DNA from: Roseovarius gahaiensis
GTDB taxonomy: Bacteria; Pseudomonadota; Alphaproteobacteria; Rhodobacterales; Rhodobacteraceae
Reading direction: 5' to 3'
Length of the DNA: 64,000 nt
Assembly (NCBI RefSeq): GCF_011601345.1
Contig: NZ_JAAORB010000009.1
Location: 1 to 64,000, forward strand
Positions 44,962 to 54,805 of this stretch are shown here, piece by piece. A program made the position numbers and the translations under genes. The number at the start of each line of letters is the position of its first letter. Positions within the stretch are counted from its first letter, which is position 1. The notes under the pieces are model-generated. The model did not search any database, was not told the DNA's origin, and saw only the letters and a list, made by a program, of their open reading frames with translations.

Positions 44962-46842
44962 TCAGCGGCCATCATAGCCTTTTTTCTGGGCCTGATAGAG
45001 CCGGGCATAAAGTCCGTCCTTGGCCAGCAACTCTGCGTGGCGGCCGTCTTCAATCAAAGCCCCCGCTTCCAACACAAAGATCCGGTCCGCATCTGCGATG
45101 GACGACAACCGGTGGGCCACAACGATTGTAGTTCTGCCTTTGGTCAAACGATCCAACGCCGATTTGATCCGCTCTTCGGTGGCTTGATCCAAAGCGCTTG
45201 TCGCCTCGTCCAGCAACAAAATCGGCGCATCGCGCAAGAACGCGCGCGCGATGGCAATGCGTTGCTTTTGCCCGCCCGACAGCTGCGCGCCCTTCGGTCC
45301 CACGGTGGCACCGCCGCGCGCACGGATCAGGTCTGCAATTTCAGCAGCCTCTGCTGCGCGCCAGACTTCTTCATCGCTGGCCTCTGGTTTGACGTAGCGA
45401 ATGTTTTCCCAGATCGAATTGTTGAAAATCACGATATCTTGGGCAACAACCGAAAAACTCTCGCGCAAGGATCTGACTTTCAGGTCGCAGATAGACTGCC
45501 CTGCAATCGAAATCTTGCCGCCCTGCACATCATAAAGGCGCGACAGCAGTGACAGAATTGTCGTTTTGCCCGATCCAGTGGCCCCGACGATGGCCGACAT
45601 TTTGCCGCCCTCGAATGTCATATCAAGGCCCCGGAACAAAGGCTGATCCGCACTGTAAGAAAAGCGCACGTCGCTCAGCACGATATCGCCGGCGACATCA
45701 AATTCATCGACCGCGCCGGGCACGTCCTGAATCGAGGGCACCTCATCATAGATGCTGCGGATCCTGTCCAGAACGACCAGTTGCGATTGCAGCTGTCCAA
45801 AGAACTGGGCCAACAATCGCGCAGGATCAAAGACCATGACCATCCCCAAAAGGAACGTGATAATGCCCGCCCCATCGACATCGAAATCGGGGCTCAGCAC
45901 CATGTAGCCCCCGCCGCCGATCACCAGCACGTAAACAAAAGCCGAACTCAGGTCGATTGTCGGCATCACCAAGGCCTGCGTGACCTGTAGCCGTGCACTG
46001 ATTTCGCGCAGGTGGCGGGTACCCGCCTTCAGGCGCCCGGCCTCCATATGTTCCTGGCTGGCGATCTTGACCGTGCGCATCCCGTTCACGGTTTCCTCGA
46101 TCCCGTTCATATATTCGGCCATCGCATGTTCAACCTGGCCTTGGGTCTCTTTGACCCTGTCGGACACGTAATTCATCACCCAAATGATGAACGGCAAGAC
46201 AACGACGGCGGTGCCAAACAAGATGGGGTTTTTCCAAATCAAATAGCCAGAAACGATCAAAACCGTCACCGCATCGCGAACGGCGTTGGCCAGTTGCACA
46301 CCGACAAAGCCACCGATCGATTGCGTCTGCCCAACCAGACGCTGCAAAATCTGGCCCGAGCGTGTGCGCTCGAAATAGGCCAGATCCAACGCCATCAAGT
46401 GGTCGATCATGTCGCTGCGCATGTCGTGTACGGCGGCATTGCTGACCCGGATTGCCACAATCGGCACCAAAAACGACATCAGCCCACGCAAGGCAAACAG
46501 CCCAAAGACAATGATGCAGACAATCACCAGATCACGCACCGCCCCGGATTCAAAAATGACCCGCAGGCCGCTTTCGGTCATCGCCAAAAACTGTTGATAA
46601 ACAAACCCCTGCACCAAGATCATCATCAGGATCAACAGCAACCATTTGACCCGGTGACGCAGGTAACGCGTCCAGAACCAACGCAGGTTCTCGCGGTCCC
46701 GGATCGAAAACAACGGGCCTTTCACATGCGCCGCGGTTTCGTATCCGGCGGGAATCTCCGATCCGCCTGCCGACTTGGCAGTGCCTTGCGTCTGCCCGGA
46801 TGCTTGCGCTGTGTCGGACGTCTGTTCGGTCTTGTCGCTCAT
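44962..46842 (-). CDS. ABC exporter, fused membrane and ATPase domains (MsbA-like)
   Basis: A 626-residue half-transporter: about 55 polar N-terminal residues, six membrane helices (about 60-345), then an ATPase with Walker A GATGSGKTT, signature LSGGQKQR, Walker B ILLLDEATSALD and switch His in VAHRLSS. Acts as a homodimer to export lipids, peptides or drugs; substrate unknown. The start is uncertain between ATG 46842 and ATG 46851, which follows an AGGAG. It is separated from soxF by a terminator. Confidence 0.85.
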   Translation of the reverse strand: MSDKTEQTSDTAQASGQTQGTAKSAGGSEIPAGYETAAHVKGPLFSIRDRENLRWFWTRYLRHRVKWLLLILMMILVQGFVYQQFLAMTESGLRVIFESGAVRDLVIVCIIVFGLFALRGLMSFLVPIVAIRVSNAAVHDMRSDMIDHLMALDLAYFERTRSGQILQRLVGQTQSIGGFVGVQLANAVRDAVTVLIVSGYLIWKNPILFGTAVVVLPFIIWVMNYVSDRVKETQGQVEHAMAEYMNGIEETVNGMRTVKIASQEHMEAGRLKAGTRHLREISARLQVTQALVMPTIDLSSAFVYVLVIGGGGYMVLSPDFDVDGAGIITFLLGMVMVFDPARLLAQFFGQLQSQLVVLDRIRSIYDEVPSIQDVPGAVDEFDVAGDIVLSDVRFSYSADQPLFRGLDMTFEGGKMSAIVGATGSGKTTILSLLSRLYDVQGGKISIAGQSICDLKVRSLRESFSVVAQDIVIFNNSIWENIRYVKPEASDEEVWRAAEAAEIADLIRARGGATVGPKGAQLSGGQKQRIAIARAFLRDAPILLLDEATSALDQATEERIKSALDRLTKGRTTIVVAHRLSSIADADRIFVLEAGALIEDGRHAELLAKDGLYARLYQAQKKGYDGR

Positions 46843-46963
46843 GCGCTTCATGCGCTCCTGTTTAACCACTCGGGGCCGCTATACGCGCTTTGCCCGAAAA
46901 GGTCAGCCCCCGGTTTTGCCGGGGCCCGAATGACCGCACGACAATAACCAGCGGCACAACGAC

Positions 46964-46990
46964 AAACCCCCGACAAACTGCCGGGGGTTT
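46964..46990 (-). terminator. Terminator after soxF, end of the sox operon
   Basis: A nine-base stem AAACCCCCG/CGGGGGTTT with a nine-base loop, 25 bases after the soxF stop. The T-run on the minus strand is short, being partly within the stem, so efficiency is uncertain. Confidence 0.6.
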
Positions 46991-47015
46991 GAACGGGTGT
47001 ATAGTCCGGTCGACC

Positions 47016-48278
47016 TTAACCAAACATGTCCTCGGTGATCCCCGCGTACCATCCCAAAGATTCTTCATACGTGGCTTTGCGCAGGGCCGAATCCTCTCCG
47101 GTCTGGCTGATGAATCCATCGACCTTTGCGATCTTTTCATCGGTCGCCTGATACGATGCGCCCACTTTCACGCCGTCATCGGTGTTGATCAAACTCCAGC
47201 ACGTGTTGGAAAATTTCGCCGGGAACACCCGCGAGCCTGTCAGCGCACCCCGGATTGCCATCACAGCGACCTTGGCCTGACTGTTGGCGGAATATCCCGA
47301 TTTCGGCATGTCGCCTTGATTGGTCGAATCCCCCAGAACATGGATATTTTCATCCATCCGGCTTTGCATCGTGGCGGGCACCACGGGGGCCCAATTGCCT
47401 TCTGTAATGCCGGCCATCTCGCAGATGCGGCCCGCTTTTTGCGCCGGAATTACGTTACAAACGTCAACGTTTTCCACCACCCCATCGATATCAAGGTTCA
47501 TTTCGTCGGGGTTGACGCTAACATTGCCCCCCCCAAAGTCCGGGCCGATCCAGTCGATCATGCCGCCATAGTGCTTTTGCCAGCCCTCTTGGAACAACGC
47601 CATTTTCGAGAACTTGGCCTTTGGGTCGGCGATCAGGATCTTGGCCGTGGGGTTAATCTCTTTCAGCAGATGCGCCACCATGCTGACCCGCTCATAGGGG
47701 CCCGGCGGGCAACGATAGGGATTGGGCGGCGCGACCATCGCATAAAGCCCACCCTCTGGCATCGCCTCGATCTGGGCCTTCAGCAATTCGGTCTGGCTGC
47801 CCGCCTTGTAGGCATGCGGCATCTTGTTTTGCGCGGCAACACTCCAGCCCGGCACGGCATCGTCCACAAAATCAATGCCGGGGCTCAGGATCAACCGATC
47901 ATAAGGCAGCACAGCGCCACCTGCCAAGCTCACGGTCTTGGCGTCGCGGTCAATTCCAACGGCCCAGTCATGCACCACGTTCACGCCAAAATCGCTGGCC
48001 AAGGTGCCATAGCTATGGCCAATCGAACTCAGATCGCGGAAACCGCCGATATAAAGGTTCGAGAAAAAACACGTGTAATAGGCGCGGGTTGGCTCAACCA
48101 ATGTCACGTCGATTGCGCCGTCACTGTCCTTGGCGGCATAGCGCGCAGCGGTCGCACCACCGGCGCCGCCGCCCACAACCACGACACGTGGCTTGCCTTG
48201 CGCCCCCAGCATCGGGGCAGATAGCACTGTCGCAGCGGCGGCACCTGTGCCGATAAAGGCTCTTCTGTTCAAAGTCAT
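47016..48278 (-). CDS. soxF: SoxF, flavoprotein of a flavocytochrome c sulfide dehydrogenase type enzyme
   Basis: A 420-residue FAD protein with a Tat-type signal (MTLNRRAFIGTGAAAATVL), an N-terminal dinucleotide fold (VVVVGGGAGGATAARYAA) and the FCSD-flavoprotein C-terminal domain. In Paracoccus, SoxF oxidises sulfide and can stimulate the reconstituted Sox system. Its heme partner is SoxE, encoded 39 bp upstream. Last gene of the sox operon here; Paracoccus has soxG and soxH next, which are absent at this place. Confidence 0.9.
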   Translation of the reverse strand: MTLNRRAFIGTGAAAATVLSAPMLGAQGKPRVVVVGGGAGGATAARYAAKDSDGAIDVTLVEPTRAYYTCFFSNLYIGGFRDLSSIGHSYGTLASDFGVNVVHDWAVGIDRDAKTVSLAGGAVLPYDRLILSPGIDFVDDAVPGWSVAAQNKMPHAYKAGSQTELLKAQIEAMPEGGLYAMVAPPNPYRCPPGPYERVSMVAHLLKEINPTAKILIADPKAKFSKMALFQEGWQKHYGGMIDWIGPDFGGGNVSVNPDEMNLDIDGVVENVDVCNVIPAQKAGRICEMAGITEGNWAPVVPATMQSRMDENIHVLGDSTNQGDMPKSGYSANSQAKVAVMAIRGALTGSRVFPAKFSNTCWSLINTDDGVKVGASYQATDEKIAKVDGFISQTGEDSALRKATYEESLGWYAGITEDMFG

Positions 48279-48317
48279 TTTAGTCTCCTCCCTTCAAAAC
48301 GCCCGGTTGGCCCGGAG

Positions 48318-49022
48318 CTACTCAATCTCAGCGAAATACGCGGCGAGGGCCGCGATTTCCTCGTCACTCAACCGCCCGGCCATCATTTGCATGACAGGGT
48401 GCGGCCTGAGCTTGCGCTTGTAGGCATGCATCGCGACGATAAAATCTTCTTCCGGCCAATTGGTAATCGACGGAATCCCATCGTCATTTCCATCGGCCTG
48501 ATGACAGGTCTTGCATTCGCTGGACAGATACTCGCCATAGGCCGGATCACCTGCCAGTGCCAAGACCTCGTCGGGCAGGTCAACTTCGGGCGGCAGCGCG
48601 GTTGGGTCGGCCTCAGGTATGTTCTGTGGATTGTCCGAATAAATCCTGAGATACGCCAGAACATCCGCGCGGTCCTGCGGTTTCTTGATCCCGCGAAAGC
48701 TCATCCGCGTGCCACTGACCAATGCCTTGGGGTTTTCAATATAGGCGTCCAACGTGTCCAGATGCCATTCCAGCCCGTCATTCCCGGCCCGTTCCAGCCC
48801 CTTGGAATACCTGTAGTCCCCGCCGACGGATCCGGCGCGGCGGCCGAAAATCCCGTTCAGATGTGGCCCGATCGCATTTTCTGCTCCACGCCCCACCTGA
48901 TGGCAGCCCGAGCATTGGTTGAACACCTCTTTGCCGCGTTCGGCATTACCGATCTCTTCGGCCATGACCGGCCAACCGATCACCGCAAAAATACACGCGA
49001 AAACGACGCGGCCTTTGGTCAT
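48318..49022 (-). CDS. soxE: SoxE, diheme cytochrome c
   Basis: A 234-residue periplasmic protein with a signal peptide and two c-type heme sites: CSGCH (37-41) in a cytochrome c2-like N-terminal domain, and CKTCH (170-174) in a C-terminal domain resembling the FccA cytochrome. Axial Met candidates lie in TRMSFRG and MQMMAGRLS. Electron acceptor of SoxF. ATG 49022 is chosen because a signal peptide follows. A strong terminator precedes it, so soxEF may be expressed at a lower level or from their own promoter. Confidence 0.88.
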   Translation of the reverse strand: MTKGRVVFACIFAVIGWPVMAEEIGNAERGKEVFNQCSGCHQVGRGAENAIGPHLNGIFGRRAGSVGGDYRYSKGLERAGNDGLEWHLDTLDAYIENPKALVSGTRMSFRGIKKPQDRADVLAYLRIYSDNPQNIPEADPTALPPEVDLPDEVLALAGDPAYGEYLSSECKTCHQADGNDDGIPSITNWPEEDFIVAMHAYKRKLRPHPVMQMMAGRLSDEEIAALAAYFAEIE

Positions 49023-49085
49023 TGGTCCTCCTCCCGAAAGGTCCAAAACCAGCTTAGCCGGTTCATCAGCTCAAGGCAAAGAAAA

Positions 49086-49111
49086 CAGGGCCACCCGATG
49101 GGGTGGCCCTG
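49086..49111 (-). terminator. Strong hairpin between soxD and soxE
   Basis: A ten-base perfect stem CAGGGCCACC/GGTGGCCCTG with a six-base loop. On the minus strand it is followed by TTTTCTTTG. It lies 30 bases after the soxD stop and should end or strongly reduce the transcript from the soxX side. Confidence 0.8.
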
Positions 49112-49140
49112 CAACCTTCACGCGTGTGTTGCGCAAAGGG

Positions 49141-50340
49141 TTATTGCGAGAAGGATTTCAGATATTCCGTGACTGCGGCGATATCTTCATCTTTGCGCAG
49201 ACCGGCGAAAGACATTTTGGTGCCTTTGATGTAGCCGCGCGGATCCTCCATGAATTCGGCCATGGTTTCCTCGTTCCAGACCATGCCGTCGGCGCCCATC
49301 TGTTCCAATGTCTTGGAATAGCGGAAGCTGTCAACGGCAGCCATCTCGCGCCCCATCACACCGTTCAGCTGCGGGCCGACGCGGTTTTGCGCGCCCTCGC
49401 CTACTTGGTGACAGGCCTTGCACTGGCGGAACACTTGTTCACCATCTTCGACCAACCCCATGTCCAACGCCGCGGTCTCGGCCTCGGGCTCAGAGGCGGT
49501 GTCGGCAATTGCCGTCTGCTCGTTCGCTTCTTCAGCATCCGCACCAGTGTTTGCCTCTTCCATCGCCTCTTTGGCCTCGGCCTCACCCTCGTCTTCCGGG
49601 GTCACATCCAGAACCGCAGCGCGCATGGTGATTTCCACGCTATCTTTGCAGTCCTCCATGCAGGCCGCCTCGCTAAAGCGCGGGTACTCGGTCTCGGGCC
49701 GATCATCGACGATAAAGCCGTTGGCATTCGGCATTTCGACCTCAAGGAAGTTTTCATTCGACAACACGAAATCATCTTCCACTATGAAGTTCGAATACAG
49801 GATATAGGCAACGATCGCGTAGGTCTCGTCTGTCGATAGCGTCTGCGCCGCGCCATAGGGCATCGACCGATGCACGTAATCCCATGCGGTGGACAGATAC
49901 GGCCAATACGACCCGACGGTCTTCAACGGGTCTTCATCCGCCAAAGTTCCGTCACCGCCTGCCAGTTTTGGCCAGTTGCCAACGCCTTCGGCAAAATCAC
50001 CGTGGCATACGGCACATTGCGCGATGAACACCTCTTCACCATCTAGAACCGATCCCGACCCAACAGGCAGGCCCGTGCCATCCGGGGCCACGTCCAGATC
50101 CCACGCCGCGATTTCCTCGGGCAGGGCTTCACGGCCAAGCCCGATACGTTTGGCATCTGCGGCGGCCTCGGCACGCGCAGCGGCGATGAACATCATGTCC
50201 GGCGACCCGGCATCAGCGGCCACAAACGAAACCTCCGACGGCATCGGCGCCACGTTGCGGTCGGCAAAGTTATAGGCCGCCGTGAGCAGCGCAACCGCGC
50301 TCACCCCGGTCAGACCGTAAAGTTTAAGAGACTTCGACAT
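49141..50340 (-). CDS. soxD: SoxD, diheme cytochrome c subunit of sulfane dehydrogenase
   Basis: A 399-residue exported protein (signal-like helix about 8-24). The first heme domain has CAVCH (109-113), the second CKACH (307-311) with Met ligand region TKMSFAG. Between them, about residues 245-295 form a strongly acidic Glu/Ala-rich linker. With SoxC it makes Sox(CD)2, which removes six electrons from the SoxY-bound sulfane sulfur. The start overlaps the soxC end by 17 bp, showing translational coupling. Confidence 0.92.
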   Translation of the reverse strand: MSKSLKLYGLTGVSAVALLTAAYNFADRNVAPMPSEVSFVAADAGSPDMMFIAAARAEAAADAKRIGLGREALPEEIAAWDLDVAPDGTGLPVGSGSVLDGEEVFIAQCAVCHGDFAEGVGNWPKLAGGDGTLADEDPLKTVGSYWPYLSTAWDYVHRSMPYGAAQTLSTDETYAIVAYILYSNFIVEDDFVLSNENFLEVEMPNANGFIVDDRPETEYPRFSEAACMEDCKDSVEITMRAAVLDVTPEDEGEAEAKEAMEEANTGADAEEANEQTAIADTASEPEAETAALDMGLVEDGEQVFRQCKACHQVGEGAQNRVGPQLNGVMGREMAAVDSFRYSKTLEQMGADGMVWNEETMAEFMEDPRGYIKGTKMSFAGLRKDEDIAAVTEYLKSFSQ

Positions 50341-51607
50341 TCTCTGCCTCCCCGTTTTCCTTCACCCACCAAGTCTGGATGCAGTTGTTGTGATAGATCG
50401 AGTTTTCGCCGCGCACGTCACGCAACGCATCCTTGCTGGGCTGGACATAACCGGTTTCGTCATGGGCCCGCGATTGCAACAGCATCTCGCTGCCGTCCCA
50501 GTCAATTTCCAGATAAAACCGCGACAGCGCCTTGGATTGTCCCTCGGCGGCCAGTCGGGCCTGCTGCCAGTTCTTGCCGCCATCCGTGGACACATCCACA
50601 CGGGTGATGGCACCGTGACCGGACCACGCCAAGCCGGTGATCACCAGCGGGCCGGGGCCGTGTTTGATCGGGGCTTGCGGGCTGGGGCTGGTGACGACCG
50701 ATTTGGCGTCCATGACCCATGTCCACTTGCGGCTGGTGCCATCTTCCATGGTGTCGGTGTATTTCGAGGTTTCCTCGCGGCTTTCGATTGCCTGATCGGT
50801 CACCTCAACACGACGCAGCCACTTGACCCACATGTTGCCTTCCCAACCGGGAACGACCAAACGCACGGGATAGCCATGTTCTTTGCGCAGTGCCTCGCCG
50901 TTGGCCTTGAACGCCACCAGAACATCGTCCAGCGCCTTTTCCATCGGGATCGAACGCCCGTTCGAGGAGGCGTCCGCGCCTTCGACATAGACCCACTTGT
51001 CCGATAGATCGCCGGTGGTTTCCAAGCCCGCTTCGGTCAGAAGCGTGCGCAAGGACACACCGGAATATTCCATGTTGTGAATCATGCCATGGGTAAACTG
51101 CGCGCCGTTCAACTGCGCACCGGCCCATTCCATGCCCGTGTTCGCCGCGCATTCGCAGAAATACACATGGTTTTCCCGCGGGAAACGCTCAAGATCCTCG
51201 TAGGTAAAGACCAGCGGCTTGTCGACCAAACCATTGATCATCAGGCGGTAATCTTCTTTCTTAAGCTCAATCGCGCCCGAGTGGTGGCGTTCAAACGCGC
51301 AGCCCTGCGGTGTGATCGTCCCATCCAAGGCATGGATCGGCGTAAAGTTGATCGAACTGATCGTATCGGCCGTCAGCCATTCCACGTTCCGGCGGATCAC
51401 GTCGCTCTCGAACCGGATCGGCATCCCGTAAGGTGTCTCATCCACCGCGTCGCCAAAGCCGGTGGCCCAATACTGGACCTCGGTGATCAACGGGTCCGGC
51501 TCTGCGGCGCGGGCCATACCTGCCCCGGCCACAGCCCCGCCAGCAGCGACCGCGCCCTTCAGGAATGCGCGGCGCGAGGCCCCTGAGTTTTCATTGTCGG
51601 CTGTCAT
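50324..51607 (-). CDS. soxC: SoxC, molybdenum subunit of sulfane dehydrogenase
   Basis: A 427-residue sulfite-oxidase-family protein. A Tat signal (SRRAFLKGAVAAGG) is present, then the molybdopterin domain with Mo-ligand Cys153 in VYFCECAAN, then the C-terminal Mo-co dimerisation domain (about 290-400). Works with SoxD. Presence of soxCD means thiosulfate can be taken fully to sulfate without sulfur-globule storage. Confidence 0.95.
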   Translation of the reverse strand: MTADNENSGASRRAFLKGAVAAGGAVAGAGMARAAEPDPLITEVQYWATGFGDAVDETPYGMPIRFESDVIRRNVEWLTADTISSINFTPIHALDGTITPQGCAFERHHSGAIELKKEDYRLMINGLVDKPLVFTYEDLERFPRENHVYFCECAANTGMEWAGAQLNGAQFTHGMIHNMEYSGVSLRTLLTEAGLETTGDLSDKWVYVEGADASSNGRSIPMEKALDDVLVAFKANGEALRKEHGYPVRLVVPGWEGNMWVKWLRRVEVTDQAIESREETSKYTDTMEDGTSRKWTWVMDAKSVVTSPSPQAPIKHGPGPLVITGLAWSGHGAITRVDVSTDGGKNWQQARLAAEGQSKALSRFYLEIDWDGSEMLLQSRAHDETGYVQPSKDALRDVRGENSIYHNNCIQTWWVKENGEAENVEVS

Positions 51608-51693
51608 TTGTCCTAAGCCTCCTCTTATAACATCAAATTCGTTTATATGAATATGATGAAACCATGGTATCGGTCAAAGGGTCGCGGCACAGA

Positions 51694-53391
51694 TTATGTG
51701 CCGCTTACCTTCACGCTTGTGTTCGGCTCCAGCGAAATGGTGCCTTGCTTTCGAATGTGGCTTTCCACCACATCCCAAATCTGCGGGCCTTCGGTGCCTT
51801 CGTTGACACTGGCCCAACCAGCCACAACGTAGTTACGCGCCGGGTCAATCGCCTCGCCCGTGCTTAGCAACGTCATGTCGGAAATCCGCTCACCCTGCGG
51901 CTTGGAGATGTCGATCGAATAGCCCATGCCACCGATGCGCACCATGTCGCCGCCCTGCTGGTAGTAGGGATCGGGGTTAAAGATGTTGTCGGCCACGTCT
52001 TCCAGAATCACCTTGATGAATTCGCCTGTCATCTCGCTGCGATAGGCTTCACCATAGGACATCGACGTCACGTTCCAGATATCGTCACGCGTGATGTCGT
52101 CACCGGGGATCAGGCTGGGGCCCCACCGCACACCGGGGCTCATCGCGATCTCGGCGTCGCGTTCACTCAGCAGCGCATCACAGATCAGATCGTCCCACGA
52201 GCCGTTGAAGTTCCCGCGACGGTATAGCAAGCTGTCGGTCGTGCCGATCACTTCGTCCAGCTCGGCCAGATAGGGCGCGCGCTGTTCGTCAATCAAGGCT
52301 GTCATGTCGGCATCTGGCTCGATCACATCGCTGAAAATCGGGATCAGCTTGTGACGGAAGCCCATCATCTTGCCGTCACGCACGTCTAGATCAACGCGGC
52401 TGACGAATTTCCCGTTCGAGCCCGAGGCAATAATGATCGTATCATCCACCAAAACCGGCTCAGGCAGCGCATCATGGGTATGGCCCGACAGGATCACGTC
52501 AATCCCGCTGACGACGCCAGCCATCTTCTTGTCCACGTCAAATCCGTTATGGCTCAGACAGACAACCAATTCGGCACCTTGGCTGCGCACTTCGTCGACC
52601 ATCTTCTGCATATTCGCGTCGCGGATGCCAAAGCTATAATCGGGGAACATCCAGCCGGGGTTCGCAATTGGCATGTAGGGGAACGCCTGACCGATCACAG
52701 CAATCTTGACGCCGCCACGTTCGTAGAATTCGTAGGGTTTGAATTCAGCCGCCGGTTCATCCCACATCGCGTCAAAGATGTTCTGACCAAGCGCATCAAA
52801 CGGCAAACCTTCCACAATCTCGCGCACACGATCCTGACCAAGCGTGAATTCCCAGTGGAACGTCATCGCGTCCGGCTTCAACGCGTTCATCACGTTGACC
52901 ATGTCCTGACCTTCGGTGTGATAGCATGTGTAAGAGCCATGCCACGTATCGCCACCATCCAGCAGCAATGCGTCAGGCCGCGCGGCTCGGATCGAATTCA
53001 CGACAGTTGCGACCCGATCCAGACCGCCGACGCGGCCATATTCCTTGGCGAGCGATGAAAAATCATTATAGGTCAGCGCATAATGCGACGGGCTGCCATC
53101 TTCGATACCGTACAGCTTGCGGAATTCGGCCCCGGTCACATGGGGCACCTCGCCTTTGTTGCTACCGACGCCGATGTTAATCTCCGGCTCGCGGAAATAG
53201 ACCGGCTTCATTTGCGCATGAATGTCTGTGATATGGATCAGCGACACGTTTCCGAACGTGTCAAATTCCAAAAGTTGGTCCTGAGTCAGCGCTTGTTGCG
53301 CGGCAAGTTTGGCCCAATTACCAAACCCACTGGCACCGTACAACGCCGAGGCCGCCATGCTGACCTGTAGAAAATCGCGACGAGAGATCAT
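51694..53391 (-). CDS. soxB: SoxB, sulfate thiohydrolase
   Basis: A 565-residue protein of the 5'-nucleotidase/metallophosphoesterase fold that cleaves sulfate from SoxY-Cys-S-sulfonates with two Mn ions. Tat signal MISRRDFLQVSM; metal motifs DIHAQ, GDTWHGS, SHNGFD and SGHTHD. A standard marker gene for thiosulfate oxidation. Stands between soxC (86 bp) and soxA (139 bp). Confidence 0.97.
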   Translation of the reverse strand: MISRRDFLQVSMAASALYGASGFGNWAKLAAQQALTQDQLLEFDTFGNVSLIHITDIHAQMKPVYFREPEINIGVGSNKGEVPHVTGAEFRKLYGIEDGSPSHYALTYNDFSSLAKEYGRVGGLDRVATVVNSIRAARPDALLLDGGDTWHGSYTCYHTEGQDMVNVMNALKPDAMTFHWEFTLGQDRVREIVEGLPFDALGQNIFDAMWDEPAAEFKPYEFYERGGVKIAVIGQAFPYMPIANPGWMFPDYSFGIRDANMQKMVDEVRSQGAELVVCLSHNGFDVDKKMAGVVSGIDVILSGHTHDALPEPVLVDDTIIIASGSNGKFVSRVDLDVRDGKMMGFRHKLIPIFSDVIEPDADMTALIDEQRAPYLAELDEVIGTTDSLLYRRGNFNGSWDDLICDALLSERDAEIAMSPGVRWGPSLIPGDDITRDDIWNVTSMSYGEAYRSEMTGEFIKVILEDVADNIFNPDPYYQQGGDMVRIGGMGYSIDISKPQGERISDMTLLSTGEAIDPARNYVVAGWASVNEGTEGPQIWDVVESHIRKQGTISLEPNTSVKVSGT

Positions 53392-53530
53392 TTCAGTCTC
53401 CGAAAGTTAAAGTTATCCTGTCCCGCCCCCGAAGTCCCGGATGCGGATCGGCCCAAAGGCCAAGAATTTCAATGTCATGCAAGGCAGCGGCGGGGCCGGG
53501 GCAGACAAAGCCGCCCCGGCCGTCGTCATA

Positions 53531-54385
53531 TCAGTTGCGGACCGACGGCCCCTCGACCGACAGGCCGTTGCCGCGGCTTGCAACATACAGCTCCAGCGCG
53601 ACGAATTCGTCACTGCCCGGCGCGAACGTCTCGGCACGCGTATCACGCACACAGCCTTTGAAACGCCCGTGAACGGTGTTCAGCTTGGCATTCTTCAAAC
53701 GATATGTCGGGAAGCCGTTGATCTGCCCCTGGCTGAGGTGATCGGCGCGGATCATCATGCCATAGCTGTCTTCGTGACAGTTGGCACAAGACAGCTCAAG
53801 CTGACCAGTACGCGTGTAATACAGCTCTTTGCCCTTTTCCCAAGTTTCCTTGGCAGGGCCGTCGATTGCCACATTCACCGGCATCCCGCGCGATTGCACC
53901 GCGATCAGCGCTTCCATGTTCGCCATCTGACCGCCCGCGTATTTGTAGGGTTCTGCGCCCATGTTGTTTTCGCGGCAGTCATTGATCTGCATGGCCAGTG
54001 TCTGAACCTCGCCAGCGTCCTCATCCCACTTGGGATAAACAGCGCGGACGCCTTCCATGCTTTCCGGACCTTCGTGGCACGACGCACATGAATTGCCTTC
54101 ACTGCCTTCGACAGCGTTCCATTGCGCTATGCCCTCATCGACGAAGATCATGCCAGAATTGTCAAAATCATCCATCTGCAAGGCCTGTGTCTCGTCCGAG
54201 CGGAAGTGCCAACCGGACATGATCTGGTCCATGTTCGCGTCTTCCATGTGCGCGGGCAGCTCGGCCTTGGTGGTCATCTCGATTTCACCATTGATGATCA
54301 AAGTGTCATCATCCGGTTCTGCCGATGCCACGCCAGGCACGGCCAGCATAAGCGCGGCCACTGCTGTCATTGCATTGAATTTCAT
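53531..54385 (-). CDS. soxA: SoxA, diheme cytochrome subunit of the SoxAX thiosulfate-ligating complex
   Basis: A 284-residue exported protein (signal about 1-22) with heme sites CASCH (100-104) and CANCH (200-204), so it is the diheme type. The catalytic Cys ligand of the active-site heme is C245 in RFKGCVRD. With SoxX it joins thiosulfate to the SoxY cysteine. Confidence 0.95.
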   Translation of the reverse strand: MKFNAMTAVAALMLAVPGVASAEPDDDTLIINGEIEMTTKAELPAHMEDANMDQIMSGWHFRSDETQALQMDDFDNSGMIFVDEGIAQWNAVEGSEGNSCASCHEGPESMEGVRAVYPKWDEDAGEVQTLAMQINDCRENNMGAEPYKYAGGQMANMEALIAVQSRGMPVNVAIDGPAKETWEKGKELYYTRTGQLELSCANCHEDSYGMMIRADHLSQGQINGFPTYRLKNAKLNTVHGRFKGCVRDTRAETFAPGSDEFVALELYVASRGNGLSVEGPSVRN

Positions 54386-54456
54386 ACGTTTCCTCCCTTT
54401 TGGTTACCCTGCAGCCCAATCAAGGGCCAGCAGGGCACCTTTATTGTTCGCAACGA

Positions 54457-54786
54457 TTAACCAACAGCAACCGCTTTTGTATCTTCGTAAACGTCACCGT
54501 CATCGTCATACCAAGTGAATTTGAATTCACCGGCTTCAGGGACTTGTGCCTCAAACTCGAAATACGGGTTGGTGGAAATCGCGGGTTCCATTTTGAAGTC
54601 AACAACGCTCTCGCCGTTGAATTCGCAAGTGAAACGGTGGATGATCGACCGCGGGATGACATTGCCATCGCTGTCTTTGCGCTGACCCGATTCCATCTTG
54701 TGGCTGATCAGGGTCTTGATCACGATCACCTCGCCGGCATCGGCCGACTTGGGAACCTTCACGCGGGGGCGTACACCTTCTGCCAT
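54457..54786 (-). CDS. soxZ: SoxZ, partner of the sulfur-carrier SoxY
   Basis: A 109-residue immunoglobulin-like beta protein without signal peptide, exported as a complex with SoxY. The family pattern (RPRVKVPKSADAGEVIVIKTLISH in pieces; ISTNPYFEFE) is clear. It lies 19 bp after soxY. Confidence 0.94.
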   Translation of the reverse strand: MAEGVRPRVKVPKSADAGEVIVIKTLISHKMESGQRKDSDGNVIPRSIIHRFTCEFNGESVVDFKMEPAISTNPYFEFEAQVPEAGEFKFTWYDDDGDVYEDTKAVAVG

Positions 54787-54805
54787 TGTGTTCTCTCCTT
54801 CTCGC

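Noticed and set aside
46890-48224. 444-codon plus-strand frame opposite soxF
   Set aside because: Antisense shadow of soxF, no family features, His/Gly-rich.
54408-54436. Terminator between soxA and soxZ
   Set aside because: An imperfect hairpin (CCCTGC.GCCC/GGGC..GCAGGG) exists, but no T-tract follows on the minus strand, and termination between soxZ and soxA would be unexpected.
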